Shown one piece after another: positions 22,923 to 34,627 of a stretch of 64,000 bases of DNA. The position numbers and the translations under genes are program-made. This DNA is from Varroa destructor. Taxonomy: Eukaryota; Arthropoda; Arachnida; Mesostigmata; Varroidae. Position 1 is the stretch's first letter, and each line of letters begins with the position of its first letter. The notes beneath the pieces were generated by a model. The model was not told the DNA's origin. It saw nothing but the letters and a program-made list of their open reading frames with translations, and made no database searches. The stretch is taken from assembly GCF_002443255.2 (NCBI RefSeq), contig NW_019211455.1, positions 56,114,671 through 56,178,670 of the forward strand, read 5' to 3'.

Positions 22923-23165
22923 TTATATTTCAACACAGTTTGAAGTTCGATTGAATGATGCCGTTATCCGGCAATGTTTCCTCAGTAGGAGGCGTTTTAT
23001 CAGCTTAGTTGTTCGAATAGTATTTTCGTACTTTTGATACTGCTCTTTCCGAAGCTTTGCTTTGGTGCAATTAGACTGAATTCCCGGTTCGGCCGAGGCC
23101 TTGCCTTGCAAGCGTTTTTTTTTTCGCAGTGAACTTATACGACCACGAGGCATTTTCGATAACAT
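22923..23165 (-). CDS. Unidentified basic open frame, 80 codons
   Basis: A minus-strand ATG frame starts MLSKMPRGRISSLRKKKRLQ and continues KLRKEQYQKYENTIRTTKLI, ending CVEI and TAA. It is strongly basic and predicted helical in its second half. It overlaps a candidate plus-strand exon at 23130-23218, so only one is likely real. No family is recognised. Confidence 0.22.
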   Translation of the reverse strand: MLSKMPRGRISSLRKKKRLQGKASAEPGIQSNCTKAKLRKEQYQKYENTIRTTKLIKRLLLRKHCRITASFNRTSNCVEI

Positions 23166-23218
23166 ACCTGAAAATATAAAAACTGTTGGATCTCGTATTG
23201 CTGCTTATACGGCTGGAG
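23130..23218 (+). CDS. Candidate internal exon, unidentified
   Basis: A strong acceptor (gcgtttttttttttcgcag-type polypyrimidine tract, AG at 23128-23129) is followed by 29 codons reading ELIRPRGIFDNIPENIKTVG, then SRIAAYTAG, up to a donor GTGAGG at 23219. The phase is one base in and one base out. The residues look like a conserved soluble enzyme segment, but I cannot name one. It conflicts with the antisense frame at 22923-23165. Confidence 0.25.
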
Positions 23219-23807
23219 GTGAGGATATCAAAGGATTACAAAGCTGTCAGTTAGCATGTGGGGTTCCAGAGCTTAATTCGTATCATTTTTCCACGTGCAT
23301 GACGAAAGGTCATCGAAATTATCCAGAGTCGCCTCGATTATCGGTCTGATTTTAGAGAGCCTTTCATCATAGAGTCCTATTGGGGTACAATTCTGGTTAA
23401 CATAGACGTACTTTTCAATTTAAATAACTAAAGTAAGTCAACGTACGAGGCACAAGGTAGCCTTGGACGCCTATTTTTGGATGTCTTAATGCGGCATAAA
23501 AGGGAACTATGGCATGTCTTTGATCATTTAAGAACATCCAATTTCTAGACAGGGACCATTTGAGTGACTTCTGCATTAAAAGGAATGCTAATCTTTTGCT
23601 GCAAACATCTCAAGCTTATATCTGAAACACATTCGTTCGTACATTTTATTTGCGCAGTATAAAATATTTTGGCTTGAGTAAATATCGCAATATTTCACGA
23701 AGAACTAATACACGGCACTTTGATCTCTTTGGACAAAGCTCCTTTCCAGTTTTCGAATCATCTGAAATCTAATAATTCGAAGTATAACAATCCTTCAACA
23801 TATTCAA

Positions 23808-24056
23808 TTAAAGAGCAATATGGACATGTTTTTCCTTCTTTATAATTGTCTCACAAACATTTACAACGTCCCCATTTTCGTCACATAGAGGATCTGTATT
23901 GTGCGTGTAGTTTCTGAAAAAAAATTCATTCCAAATATTAGGCATGTTCAGTTGAACGCCGTTAGAACAATACAAACGTTTGTCGCTCAACTGCCACGAA
24001 TTAATTTCTCTTGTGCAAATACTTTCCAATAATAGGCTACAATTAATTAATGACAA
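23808..24056 (-). CDS. Unidentified open frame, possible terminal exon
   Basis: This minus-strand frame ends TDPLCDENGDVVNVCETIIK, then KEKHVHIAL and TAA. Inside it, gaattttttttcag (minus strand) is a strong acceptor, so a terminal exon encoding NYTHNTDPLCDENGDVVNVC onward is conceivable. No ATG lies near the 5' end except an internal Met (MPNIWNEFFF). It is acidic then basic, with no family recognised. Confidence 0.25.
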   Translation of the reverse strand: MSLINCSLLLESICTREINSWQLSDKRLYCSNGVQLNMPNIWNEFFFRNYTHNTDPLCDENGDVVNVCETIIKKEKHVHIAL

Positions 24057-27000
24057 ATTAGAAGGAGCTCATTTTTCTTGTTACCTCGTTAAGGACAATA
24101 CTTGAACCTGAAAAGTTGCTAGCGTAGGTCTTTTGGGTCATTCCTGTGTAATGTCGTCACAGAGATGTAGCTGATCAATTATTAATGAAAATCCCTAACG
24201 ACTGAAAAACTTCACAGAGGTTTTAGTGATGATTGACAGTCGTGTACGTATTGCGGCGAGAACAGCGCGCACCAACCGCTTATAAATATTGGTTCACGCA
24301 TATTTATTCACCTACTAACTCATTATAGCACGAACTGTTCCTTTCATTATCATAGTAAACCTGTTATATATACATATTATAGTTTTACTATTTTACCTTA
24401 GCATCAAATCTTAGATATGCTAATTCAATTATTTTGCAATAAAATATTTTATCTTTGCAGTACGAAAGATCTTCGATCTAATGAAAAATCCTTTTTGTCT
24501 ATTTTTAGAAACAAATTGAAAATTTTCATTAAAAGCAGCATTCTTACATGAAGTATTCCTACTCAGTATAATGTCGCGAGTTGCCTCAATAGGCCCCTTG
24601 TTATCGGCAACACAGAACTGTAGCTAGCAGGACTCTAGCCGAAAAGCTTCTATGGCATTTTCATTATCAAATCCGTACCTTCTAGTTTTGTTTGCTCCCA
24701 GTTTAGGCTCAACTAACTAATTAAGCAATGTTCGATTAAAAGTTTTTAGAGTCTAACAACACAGTGGATTGGAAAAACAGAAGCTACATTGGGTGCTCAT
24801 GTAGTTACTTCGTTACCCTATAGAGAGGTCACAGAAATGTTCAGTAGCTCTGCCAGGCCGGCTTTCTCTACACAGGAGGACGATGAAGTCCTAAAGGACA
24901 ACTTGAAAAAAGCAAACATTAAGTTTTTTTTAGGACGAATCGTCTGCTGTCTTTTCCCGATTTTTTTTTTGTTTTTCCTTTCTTTACCAGCTTCTTCCAC
25001 GGCCAGTCCTCCGCTAGCCAGAGGGCCGCTTGTCAAGGTACGCCTCGATTCCCTTTTTCTGCTCCACTATCGCACTTGCATTGGTTGGGTTCCTCCGGTA
25101 TTTTTATGATGTTATTATGAGCTTTATGTATTTGTTTGACTAGGTGCTGCGGTACACAGCACGCACAGTACGAAATATGTAAGCTCTCGTCATTGTTACT
25201 AAAAATTCCTGGTGTTTTCTTCTCTGCTTTCATTTAGTGAATGGAATTTTTTGCGCAACTCTTCTTCGGTATTAAGCTAGTATTTAGTCTTAGGCCAGAC
25301 CAAACTGAAACTAAACAAGCCCGATCTTCCAGACGGTATTCAAAGGTGTTTTATCCATTGCGCTATCTATCGTATCCATCCGATATGCCATCGTCCCCGA
25401 TTGTTTGTCTACTGTCACCGCCATCATGTACTTGCTTCTACGAAAGAACGTGCTTTCGACCTACAGTCGTGCACTCCGACACTCCTCCACCACCATTTAT
25501 CTCCATCTAACGTCTGACAACTAGTTGCTATTGTTTGCGTCTGATCGTGAATGTGTTGCGCGAGCGAGCCTGCCTTGTTGTCGTCGTCGGTGGTACGTCT
25601 CTCTTTCCCATGTTTTCTTCCTCTGATATTCTTCTCTCGTACGCTCTCGTTTAGCATGCCTTCTCCTGTTTGTCCAACCCTGTACAGGTTCATAAAGCTA
25701 GTCGTTTTACTTTCATCACTAGCCATTAGCATTGTTTCGTATCGCAGCCTCGGGTGGCATTTCGCTCACTGCTGTTTATAGTGTCGCGCTGGTCGCGACG
25801 ACACCGGTGCTGGGTGCTAGTGGAGAGGGTCCTGATCGCTGCTTCCGCGACCGGGCCGCCGCTCCTGCGGCTGTTGGCGGTGCTACGACTAACGACAGGG
25901 CCCTCACTCTCTTGGTCGGCGGTTTAAGCCAGCCGCTTTCTGCTACCGCCGTGTGCCATGCACCGTCGTTGTGTCGTCGCTGATCCCGCTAACAGCCACT
26001 GCGTTCACTCATATGTCTCATATGACGCGTATGTCTGCTGGCTGCTGAAGGCTCGCGCTGGTTCTCATTGCGGAAATATTTGTTCGATGGCCTTTTTCTC
26101 AGCTGCTCTGTGTTGGTCATATAACGACGATAATAGCAGTGTTAATAGGTTGGTAAAGTGGGCAATAACTATTGTTAACATCGGTGGTTATCGCTAGCCA
26201 GGCTGCCTGGCCGCGCGTCATCTGCCCGCCGTTTTAGCGGGGGCCCTCAACTCTCGCTTTCGATGGGGGCCTGCGCCGCCGTCATGTACGTTGTAAGCTG
26301 TTGCCGCCGCTGATGCCAGCACAATCGGTGCGTGCGCTGTGGGTAACAGTGCTAGTGCCGTCGCTGCTGCCGCTGCTATTGCATGTATGAATGTCTGTGA
26401 GTGTCGTCAGCTGGTGAGCGACGCAGGACAAGCGAGAGTCGTTACCGGAGAGCCATTGACGAACAGGGACTCGCTGCCGCCGGACTGCAGCAGTGAGATG
26501 CGAACATCAGGCAGGAATTAATCTAAGCATCGTTTAGTTACCTTCATCGGCTTCGTGGGCCAGTGGGTACTCGGCACTTGGTTCTTACTGGTGTGATTTT
26601 TGCCAGGACTGAACTTAGCTTAGCGTTTAGTTGGTATTTATGAGTGATCGGCCGGCGTTGGTTGGGGCTGACGCTGCAGTCGTAACTGTGTCGTTGCCTG
26701 GTAGAGTTCGAGCTGATGGTGCAGTGATGCCCACGTTGGATATGATAATGAAAATTCAAAGATGCAATACAATGGATAAAACGATGAGCGTCGTGAAGAT
26801 GTCTACTAGTATAATCTAATGATTCGATGGGTGATGCATGCCACAATTCTTCCACAATGTTTGAGTCGGCACTCGAGTTGAGAACAGTAAGCTAGATCGG
26901 GTATGGGCCAAAGTACGGCTTCCACTGACGTGAATCAGTGAGTGACGACAGAATGACCGACTAAGTCAGTTAACAGAAGCACCCAGTCCGATTACTATTG

Positions 27001-30000
27001 TTTTCGCCGTCGACGTCGCCCTGACCAAAAATAAATTTTTTGGACGACTGATGAGCAGTGAGGAGTCATTTGCTTATCGCTAAAAAGTCTGTGACAAATA
27101 AACCGCAAACCTGCATTGCGTCCTTCGTTTATCGTGCTGGCCGACTACTTGATTAACTGACTCAGTCTCCTACGCATCCACGAACAAATAGATGCCAGCC
27201 CTACGGAATGAATCAGTCATGATTAAGCCGGAGCATAACGGTAACTTGCTATCGTAGCCGACAGTCTGAGCGCGAGAAGCCAGTGATGTGGGACCAAAGC
27301 GCGGGACGGTGGTCGCTTTGAGTCTACGGCTCACTACAGTCTATCGTTCATTCATATAGACGCATACACAGTGTACGTCCTCAGTCCGCCGCGTCAAACG
27401 GTTACCGTCTGTTGATTTTACCAGTGTCGCGGCAAGGATATTTCCCACCACTGCCATCATCATTCGTAAGGCAATTCCAACCAGGACATACGACCAACAA
27501 ACTGGGGTTGATGCTACTACGAAACACGCCAGACAAACGGCTGAGAATACTGATCAATAGAGATATGAAATCGTTGTAGAATCTGTAGCCAACCGGTTAG
27601 TATGTGTTTCGGAACATCTCAGCTTGTCAATAACGACTAAAGAAGTAATCATATTACTCAAAAACGAGTACTGATCACCACCGTTAGCGAAAAGGAGAGC
27701 AACAGATTTTAGCCCGGAATAGCAAACACTGCCAGAGCTTTTAGAGGACGACAACGACTAGCGGGAACTTGAGATAATAGTGATAGTTTGAGAAGCATCC
27801 ATCAGCCGCTAGCGTTGTAACGGGTGCGTGGCAGCTTAGCAAAGGAGATTGTCTGCTACCATCGTCAGTGTTGTGGATAAAGCCATCATTGATTAATCAA
27901 CAGCTATACCGGCGGCCTATCAGTGATCAGCTGTCGAGTTACACTGTCTGAAACAGCCAGAAATAGGAAAATAAAGGCGCAAAAGAAGAAAAGTACTAGA
28001 GTCGAATGCGATAGACACGGCAATCGGTAGTGCTGCGGATGTTGGTAGAAGCGCCAGTGCGTGAGAAGGCCGAGACGCGCCTCCGATGGTGATACCAAGG
28101 CAAAGGCAGGGATCGAAAACCTGTTCATTTCAAAGTTTCCGCCACGACTTGAGAAGGACACATAGACATCGAATATCTAGAGAGGGTGATGGCGTGTGGA
28201 GATATCGACGAAAGAGAGGCTCGCTATCATCAATCAGCAATTGATAGCACGACCGTGTGAATGAATACGCGAAGTTTCAAAAGCCGACGGCAAACTGAAC
28301 TAGCAGTCGACGTGGAAACGCCCGAGTACTAGGAAGTAAATCGCAACTCAAGCAGCTGGGGTTATTGTATAAAAGAAATGACACCAACATCAGTAAGCCA
28401 CTGGTCGTTGTTGGCTGTTAAAGCGAGTGGAATTCATTGCGCCCAAAAAGTGGCAATGGCTTATTAAAGGCTGCAACGGCTGGGGAAGTTCGCGTTGTTC
28501 ACAGACCCGCACAAAGCCTCGAGCTTGTAAACGCGTCCGTACAACCCCAGCCACGAGAAACGGGAGCCTTCTGGCGCACAGTTGACTAAAATATTGTAGC
28601 GTGTTTTGTCTCGTAGTATTGACGGCAAAAGGAAAGAATGAATCGAGGAGGGACCAAGCAGTAGTAAACAGTTAACTACGACCGTCAAATCGCACTTGGC
28701 GTTTCTGGCCGTACAGCTGGGGTAGAACAACGCAACAAGTAGAAACTAACGGCTGAGTAACAGAAACAGAATAGCAGCAGCAAAAGTTAACAAGCAGATG
28801 GGCTATCCAACACTCTGATAGCTTGTTCCGTTGTGATAGCCCTTTCTTGCTGTCCTGAATAGTCTGTTTGACACCACGTAAATCCATGGATCCAAACCAA
28901 AAAGTACTTGACTGTTGTTAAAATCGGTAAACGTTCGTCTACAGAAGTCGAGTACGAATCAATTCATCAATTTAACAAGAAAGGGAACACATAGAAAGAT
29001 CAGTTAGAGCAGGCCAAGATCTACGGACGAGTATTCTATTTTAGTTATCTTCGTTTTAAATACAAAAATGGGTCAGCTATTAACTAATACTTCGAATGCT
29101 TTATAATATCCGATACTAGAAGCAACAGAAACTTTGCAGCGATAGCAACGAAAATACGGCTGGATGTCCACCAACAATTGCCCAACGGCAGCATCGTAAC
29201 CGCTATAATTAACGAATAGACCGAAGCCACGTAGACTTCCTGACAAGGCTCAGCGCCTGTAGCTCTTTTCTACCGTAATATTATGCTGGGTCAGCTAAGT
29301 GTAATAATAAAGTACTCCTGAAACGGACCACGTGAACAGCGGCGTCGACCTCACAACCTGTCTTGCCTTTGTCGTGTCGTACCAAACGTTTGAGGGTTGA
29401 CTCATCGAGGTCAATTGGTACAGCCGCCTTTGCGACCACACTCGTCTGTCTGCTGCTGGCGCCTGCATCTGCCGACCGAACTCGTCGTCGTCGCCACCGT
29501 GCGATGTCATCCGCCGTCACCACGACCACCGCCGACCCTAAGATGCCGAGAGTACAAGCTGCCATAAGAGCCAATAACAACAGCAATAGCAGCAGCTACG
29601 TGTGAGGAAGTTAGGCCGGAGCAGAGGCGGGAAAGTAAATCAAACAGACCAGTTCTTTGACTTTCATTACGGGTCACCCTAGCCTCTCAGACAGCACTGT
29701 CTGCTGGGTGGGTAGGCAAGCAAACGAATGCCGACGAACGAGCATTGACTAAGCAGGCATTGGTTACCGGCCGGCACCCTGGCAAATCAGCCATTGGTTT
29801 ACCGATAGGCGCCATCGCTGACTACAAGTGGCTGTCGTTAGTGGAAGAACGACATCACCAGCATCATAATCGTCTTTAATGGCATCGTTGATAGTAACGG
29901 AGCTAGCACAGATACCGCCGATCTATTTGTTGGTGTTCGATTCTATTACGTTCAGTTTTGCTCAGTCAGTTTAGGTCGGTGAGAGCCAGACTGGGTCGTC

Positions 30001-31068
30001 AGATAGAAGGACAACATCATTAACTCTGACGGCTGCAGGCAAGCGCCGTCAGCGATCAGGGTGTCGTAGCTGGAGCTAACAGTCAGAAAGTCAGTCCGAC
30101 GCTGTAGACACACGGTCAAACGAACAGGCTCTAAGATATAAGCAAAAAGGTAGGGTGATCGGGAAGGTAAAACAATAAAGGGGTCGGCTATAACAAGTGT
30201 ATGAGGAGAAGCAACCGACTCGCTGACTGATTCGCCCCTGCCCGTTTACAAGGCGGCGTCTACGACAATTGGCCAGTGCGTGTACAGTGACTCGAGAGCG
30301 TGCATACGCCTGTTACTGTTTACGGCTTTCACCGTGCCGGTGGTCCATGGTCGAGTGGCGGCCACCGGACGCTGCCTCGTCTCTAAACGCGCTAACAGCC
30401 CCGTTGATCCACCGAATTGAGCCCTCTTATCAGAGCACAGTCATTATCATCGTCCAGGCTGGAGCCTTGTCGCATGATACTGGCCGTTTCGTGCTCCGTT
30501 TGCGTATATAGCTAATCGTTTTGTACACAACCATCCCCCGCCGGGCGTCGACAACAGCCAACGGGTGTAATCGTAGTCGTGGTCCGTCACCGGTCTAGTC
30601 TCGTACAACAGACAGATGACAAGCGATAGTGAAAAAAAGAACGGTGCGCCTTCAATTTGCTTTCTTTGCTGCCGTTACTCGTAGCACACGCTATATAACG
30701 TGGTAGATCGTAGTCTTTGTAGATGCTGCAGTCATCACCTGACCGTCACTGCTAACACTACCAGCAGTTGGGTAGAACCGTTAGTGAGCAAGGAAACGTA
30801 ATTTTTTGCCGTGGCAAAGCGTACATCCAAGTTCTCACCGCAGTGCAATACTGATCGAGCTTCGCCACCGTATTGGACAGTACGAAGCAGCGTACAACAG
30901 TAGAGAACAATACAACACGCGACTTTGTTACCTCCGTTGTGCGAAGGCTGCTTCTTCTTCTAATCGTTAGCGGTCAGTGGGGCCAATAGTTGCTCTGAAC
31001 CAAACCGATGCTGTCACGAACAACGCGTCGGATAGTCATTTTGTGGAAGCATTCTGTGATGTGAGGTA

Positions 31069-31076
31069 TATCTATA

Positions 31077-31167
<91 letters not shown>

Positions 31168-31192
31168 TATTTCGCCATCGCCATCGCCATCG
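31069..31192 (+). repeat. Compound (TA)n / (TA)n microsatellite followed by (CGCCAT)3
   Basis: Two long TA arrays (about 31079-31114 and 31124-31167) are separated by catatatgca. They are followed directly by three CGCCAT units at 31173-31192. They lie inside the triplet-rich block. Confidence 0.93.
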
Positions 31193-32059
31193 TTGCTGCT
31201 ATTATGAGTACCAACACGATTCTGCCCAAAGAAAAACACAGGCGTTGCAGCTAGGTTATGTGAAGACCTGCGTGGCGGACACCACAAGGGTGCGCGATTA
31301 GTCAAATCAAACTGGTATTTTTTGCTGGTATTCATTGGACCGTTGCTCGTAGCACCCACTACTACCAATATCAATAACAGCAGCGCCAATATCAACGAGG
31401 GCGGCAGAAATACGGCAACGGTGACTGGTAACGCGGCCGAGAAATAGCCGATGGCGTACTGCTGAAATACAGCTAATGTCTACGAGACGCTAAAGACAAC
31501 GCCATGAAGGCGTGGAAAAGCAAACGGATGGTGTCTGTGTCCAGAACGAACGGCTGGCGACTATCGTACCAGTGACTGGAAGCACCGTCTGCACAAGGGA
31601 TAACACAGAAGCCCGAAGAAATACCAACGACAACAAGCGTAAAAGGGCATTCAAGCTGTATGGACGTAACGTAGTGGGGTCGTCAGTTGGTGTGGACCAA
31701 ATACAACGGAGGGCATCGCAAAAGTGAAACCAGTGCCTGTGTGTAGTTTATGGTGCACTTGATAACGGTGCTCATAATAATAACAACGCTAGGCGAAAGG
31801 AAAGCCTGGAAAAAAATCGCTACGGCTCTCGCTATTGGATTCCGACGCGGGAACATATGCGGGAAGCTAACGTTAATTGGAGCTAAACAAGGTTATGCAG
31901 ATCGTCATACAATAACCTGTCCAGGTTATTCGCCTAGCATAAACGTAGAACAAAAAAAAGCAAAGGAAAATAGACAAAACGGGCCTGAAATGTTGCCATT
32001 TCTAGGACAGCCATCTTGAAATCCTGGCACCTCACAGAAGTGCGCCGGTGAGTACACCT

Positions 32060-32104
32060 ACGAACAGAAATATCTGCTATTATGAAGCAGATATCTCTGT
32101 TCGT
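32060..32104 (+). ncRNA. Hairpin with 19-bp arms and 7-nt loop (candidate structured RNA)
   Basis: Arm 32060-32078 (acgaacagaaatatctgct) pairs with 32086-32104 around attatga, with a single mismatch. Pairing stops sharply outside. The stem is as tight as a microRNA precursor but shorter than the usual 22-nt arms. No known microRNA seed is recognised. Confidence 0.3.
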
Positions 32105-33227
32105 CCTTTTTCTGCCTTGCCAGCCGGACGTCCTAGCTTACAGAACAGGTTCTTGATCGGTGCATCCTATAGAACCAGCTGAAGGTTCAGGCACTCGACG
32201 AAAAGCTTCTTTCTGTGGCAGTTTTCCCTGCTGTTGATAGAAAACAGGGGTAGAAAAAAAGCAGCAGCAACAGCAGCACTCCGTATCGATGTCGCGGCCC
32301 GTGTAGAAACGGAAACACGTGTCGCCCTATAACGTTTGATGGAAGTAGTTTTAGCCGTTGTAGAAGTTGTTCGTTTTCTTCATTGTCGTCATGTGTCGAA
32401 ATAAGTCAAGTCCTTATCTTTTGTGCGTTAGCTCTAGGTGAGGCTGGCCGTGAAGTAAAATCTGATCGAGCAGGAAAGGGTCTCGCCAGAGAGGAAGCCA
32501 AGCAAAGAGCAAAAAAATTTAAGAGTGATTCCTGATAATAAGTACATAGCACTGACGATCCCAATAACATCAGCGACTACTGAAGGACAACGACAGAAAC
32601 AAGTGCATCTTAAACGTAAGCAAATATGAGACGACCGGTTATGAAGACCGTCGATACTGATCGGTTCCTTTGTCATTTTGTACGTTAGGAACGCTATCGA
32701 TATTGGAAACAGCAGTTTTAATTTTCCCTGAAATCGCAGAGTTACGATTGAATACTGTGCAATGCTGCAACAGCTGCTCGACGAAGCGTGAAGATCGACA
32801 AATCTGTGTTTGTTTGTGTGAGTGTCAACGGCAGCGCCGGGCAAAAATTGTCGAATCGTAAAGTGTTATGTTGTTACCAACGTCGTAATATTGATAATAG
32901 TAAATATTTTTATCATTACTGTAATAGAAGTAGGTGAAGATTGTTGTCACCAATGGGATGTTGCTGGTGTCAGCGGATGCTGATGATCGTGGACGACTAC
33001 GCAGTGAAAAGTGCGGGAAATTGTTAAGTGTTAATATTGGTAGTAATGATATAATACAACAAATAATTCTAATTATCGTAATTTGTTCTCGTATTAGCAA
33101 ACAAATCGGGCGAGGTGGCGTGGTTCAGTTGTGAAGTGAGAATTTAACGTGAAAGATAATAGAATATAGATAAGCAACGACAATACGTGTTAAGGCTAGA
33201 ACCCACACGTGTTCCTTACGATAAATA

Positions 33228-33336
33228 ATGGATACAACGACGACATCGTTGGTAACAGTTTCAGCAGCGACAATAACAACAACAAAAATACCGCCGCGAC
33301 GACGATGTAAAACTAGCGCCACCTACCGGTGGAATT
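33228..33336 (+). CDS. Exon 1 of the unidentified three-exon gene
   Basis: This exon has 36 codons plus one base. It is Thr-rich, then has an Arg cluster (PPRRRCKTSATYRWN). The start context and the consensus donor at 33337 are the strongest individual signals in the model. Confidence 0.38.
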
Positions 33337-34627
33337 GTAAGTATCGTTTTATCGTTTAGGCTATTAATACACAGAGAACTATTGGTAGGGTTCAGTGGCG
33401 CATACTGACCATCTCGGACAATACGACAGGTGATCGGGATACACGAAGGCAAAAGGTTACAACGACCGGCTTGTTTTAAGCCACGACGCACCGGTGCCTA
33501 TTTTCTTAGCTTGCCTATCGATGAATAGATACATTTATTTAGCCAGTTCGTACTTAAATGGTGAGCGGCTATTCATCGTTAGCCATTGTAGATATGTGGA
33601 CAAAATGTCGAAAAAAAAAAAAGACGAGGTTCATTCGGTCAATCGGCATGCGATGCGATACTATTTGCGTGAGTCTTCTCGGGTTGTAATCAGTCAGTCG
33701 ATCTTTGTGCTTGTATACATGATGTATGGGCTACTGGGAACAAGTCGTAGGTACTAGACCAAGGCTTGATCGTTTACAATATTATAGGAATAATTAGGGT
33801 TTCGCAATTTTCTTGGTTTAACAGTAGCGAACATAGACTTGTAACCTAAGTAAAGTCATAGTAAGCTGGGTATTAAAGACGATTTGCAAGTGGTGTGCCA
33901 TTATAATATTTTCTTCAAAATCCTTTCGGAAGTCTCCTCGTGAGTGAAAAGCTTTAAAGTTGACTGAACAAAATAACGCGTTCATCGATGCAACCGAATG
34001 GGGCGAGCACGCCAAATAATTTCGTCTCAGATTCTAAAGAAGAGCATAAGAAAAAAGAGGAAAATCGTGTAGAGAAGCGAGCACAAAGTCAAGCGTAAAG
34101 TTTTTCTTTTTAGGTATACGTTGATATTCACAACAATAACGAACAACTAGCTGAAGACTGGTTGTTTGTTGAAGATGGATGCCACGTTTTTCTTATAGCC
34201 TTACCCCCAGTCGTAATGGGGCCCCCAAAACTATAAAAGCGAGTGTAGCAGAGGAACGAAATGTAGTATATTTGCATTTTTACGTTTCAGTTCATAGGAA
34301 TTGTCGTAAGGACGTCTGACTTGATTCTCTTACTTGTTAACCTTCCTACTATCTAGACCCTATCATAAACGAGACGAGAAACAGACAACTGCGCACAAAA
34401 AACAGCTAGAGACAAACGGGAAAACCGGTAAACTTTATATGCTTTCGAAAGACAACGACCTTAAAGGAAGTAATCCTAACCATCTATCTGATGAAGGACG
34501 AAAATTGAGCAAGGGAATTCTTCATGGGTATTTGCTCAGGCGACGGCTACATAAGCAAAAAGAATACTTAAAAGATAAGCGGATCATGTCCGAAGCACAA
34601 ATGGTGTTTGGATTGCAGGACCGCTAG
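33228..34627 (+). CDS. Possible three-exon gene, unidentified, 206 codons
   Basis: Exon 1 (33228-33336) starts MDTTTTSLVTVSAATITTTK at an ATG with A at -3 and G at +4. An in-frame TAA lies two codons upstream, and the exon ends at the donor GTAAGTAT. Exon 2 (33510-33750) follows a polypyrimidine acceptor (gcctattttcttag) and has a weaker donor, GTACTA. Exon 3 (34357-34627) follows ccttcctactatctag and ends TAG. Phases fit at both joints and the total is exactly 621 nt. Features are a Thr-rich N-terminus, a basic KKKK at 71-74, one hydrophobic segment at about 95-112 (VVISQSIFVLVYMMYGLL) and a long Lys/Arg-rich C-terminal part. It might be a small single-pass membrane protein. No family is recognised and no strong poly(A) signal follows (ATTAAA at 35018). 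Chance assembly cannot be excluded. Confidence 0.35.
33510..33750 (+). CDS. Exon 2 of the unidentified three-exon gene
   Basis: It completes a Ser codon and reads CLSMNRYIYLASSYLNGERL, then KMSKKKKDEVHSVNRHAMRY and the hydrophobic segment. Translation could instead begin at the internal Met (ATG at 33605, A at -3). An alternative donor, GTGAGT, lies at 33669. Confidence 0.33.
34357..34627 (+). CDS. Exon 3 (terminal) of the unidentified three-exon gene
   Basis: It completes an Arg codon and reads PYHKRDEKQTTAHKKQLETN, later LSDEGRKLSKGILHGYLLRR, and ends AQMVFGLQDR and TAG. It is highly charged and predicted helical, without recognisable motifs. Confidence 0.33.

Larger units (their letters stand above)
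25500..33227. other. GC-richer, triplet-rich block with strand-composition switch; no protein recognised
   Basis: This block differs from the AT-rich flanks. It is richer in G+C and in imperfect CAG, CAA, GCC and CGT triplets. Roughly 25.5-26.7 kb is rich in T, C and TGCTGC-type strings on the plus strand (for example gtcgctgctgccgctgctat). Roughly 27.2-33.2 kb is rich in A, G and CAGCAA-type strings. Open frames inside are short, overlap on both strands and lack recognisable domains. Long 5' UTR or non-coding first exons of divergent transcripts would explain the pattern. This is inference from base composition only. Confidence 0.35.

Noticed and set aside
29281..29586. Minus-strand frame resembling a secreted protein (LLLLALMAACTLGIL)
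   Set aside because: The hydrophobic run is the antisense of an imperfect CAG/CAA repeat and is preceded by TAG. The first ATG lies after most of it. A frame on the other strand overlaps fully.
31072..31395. Minus-strand frame with a signal-peptide-like start (ILALLLLILVVVGATS)
   Set aside because: Its first codon is TTG, not ATG, and its second half is translation of a TA microsatellite. The hydrophobic start is a by-product of GTTATTG-type triplets.
32434..32844. 136-codon minus-strand open frame
   Set aside because: It begins with TTG and has no ATG start in a good context. The composition is that of the surrounding triplet-rich block and no domain is visible.
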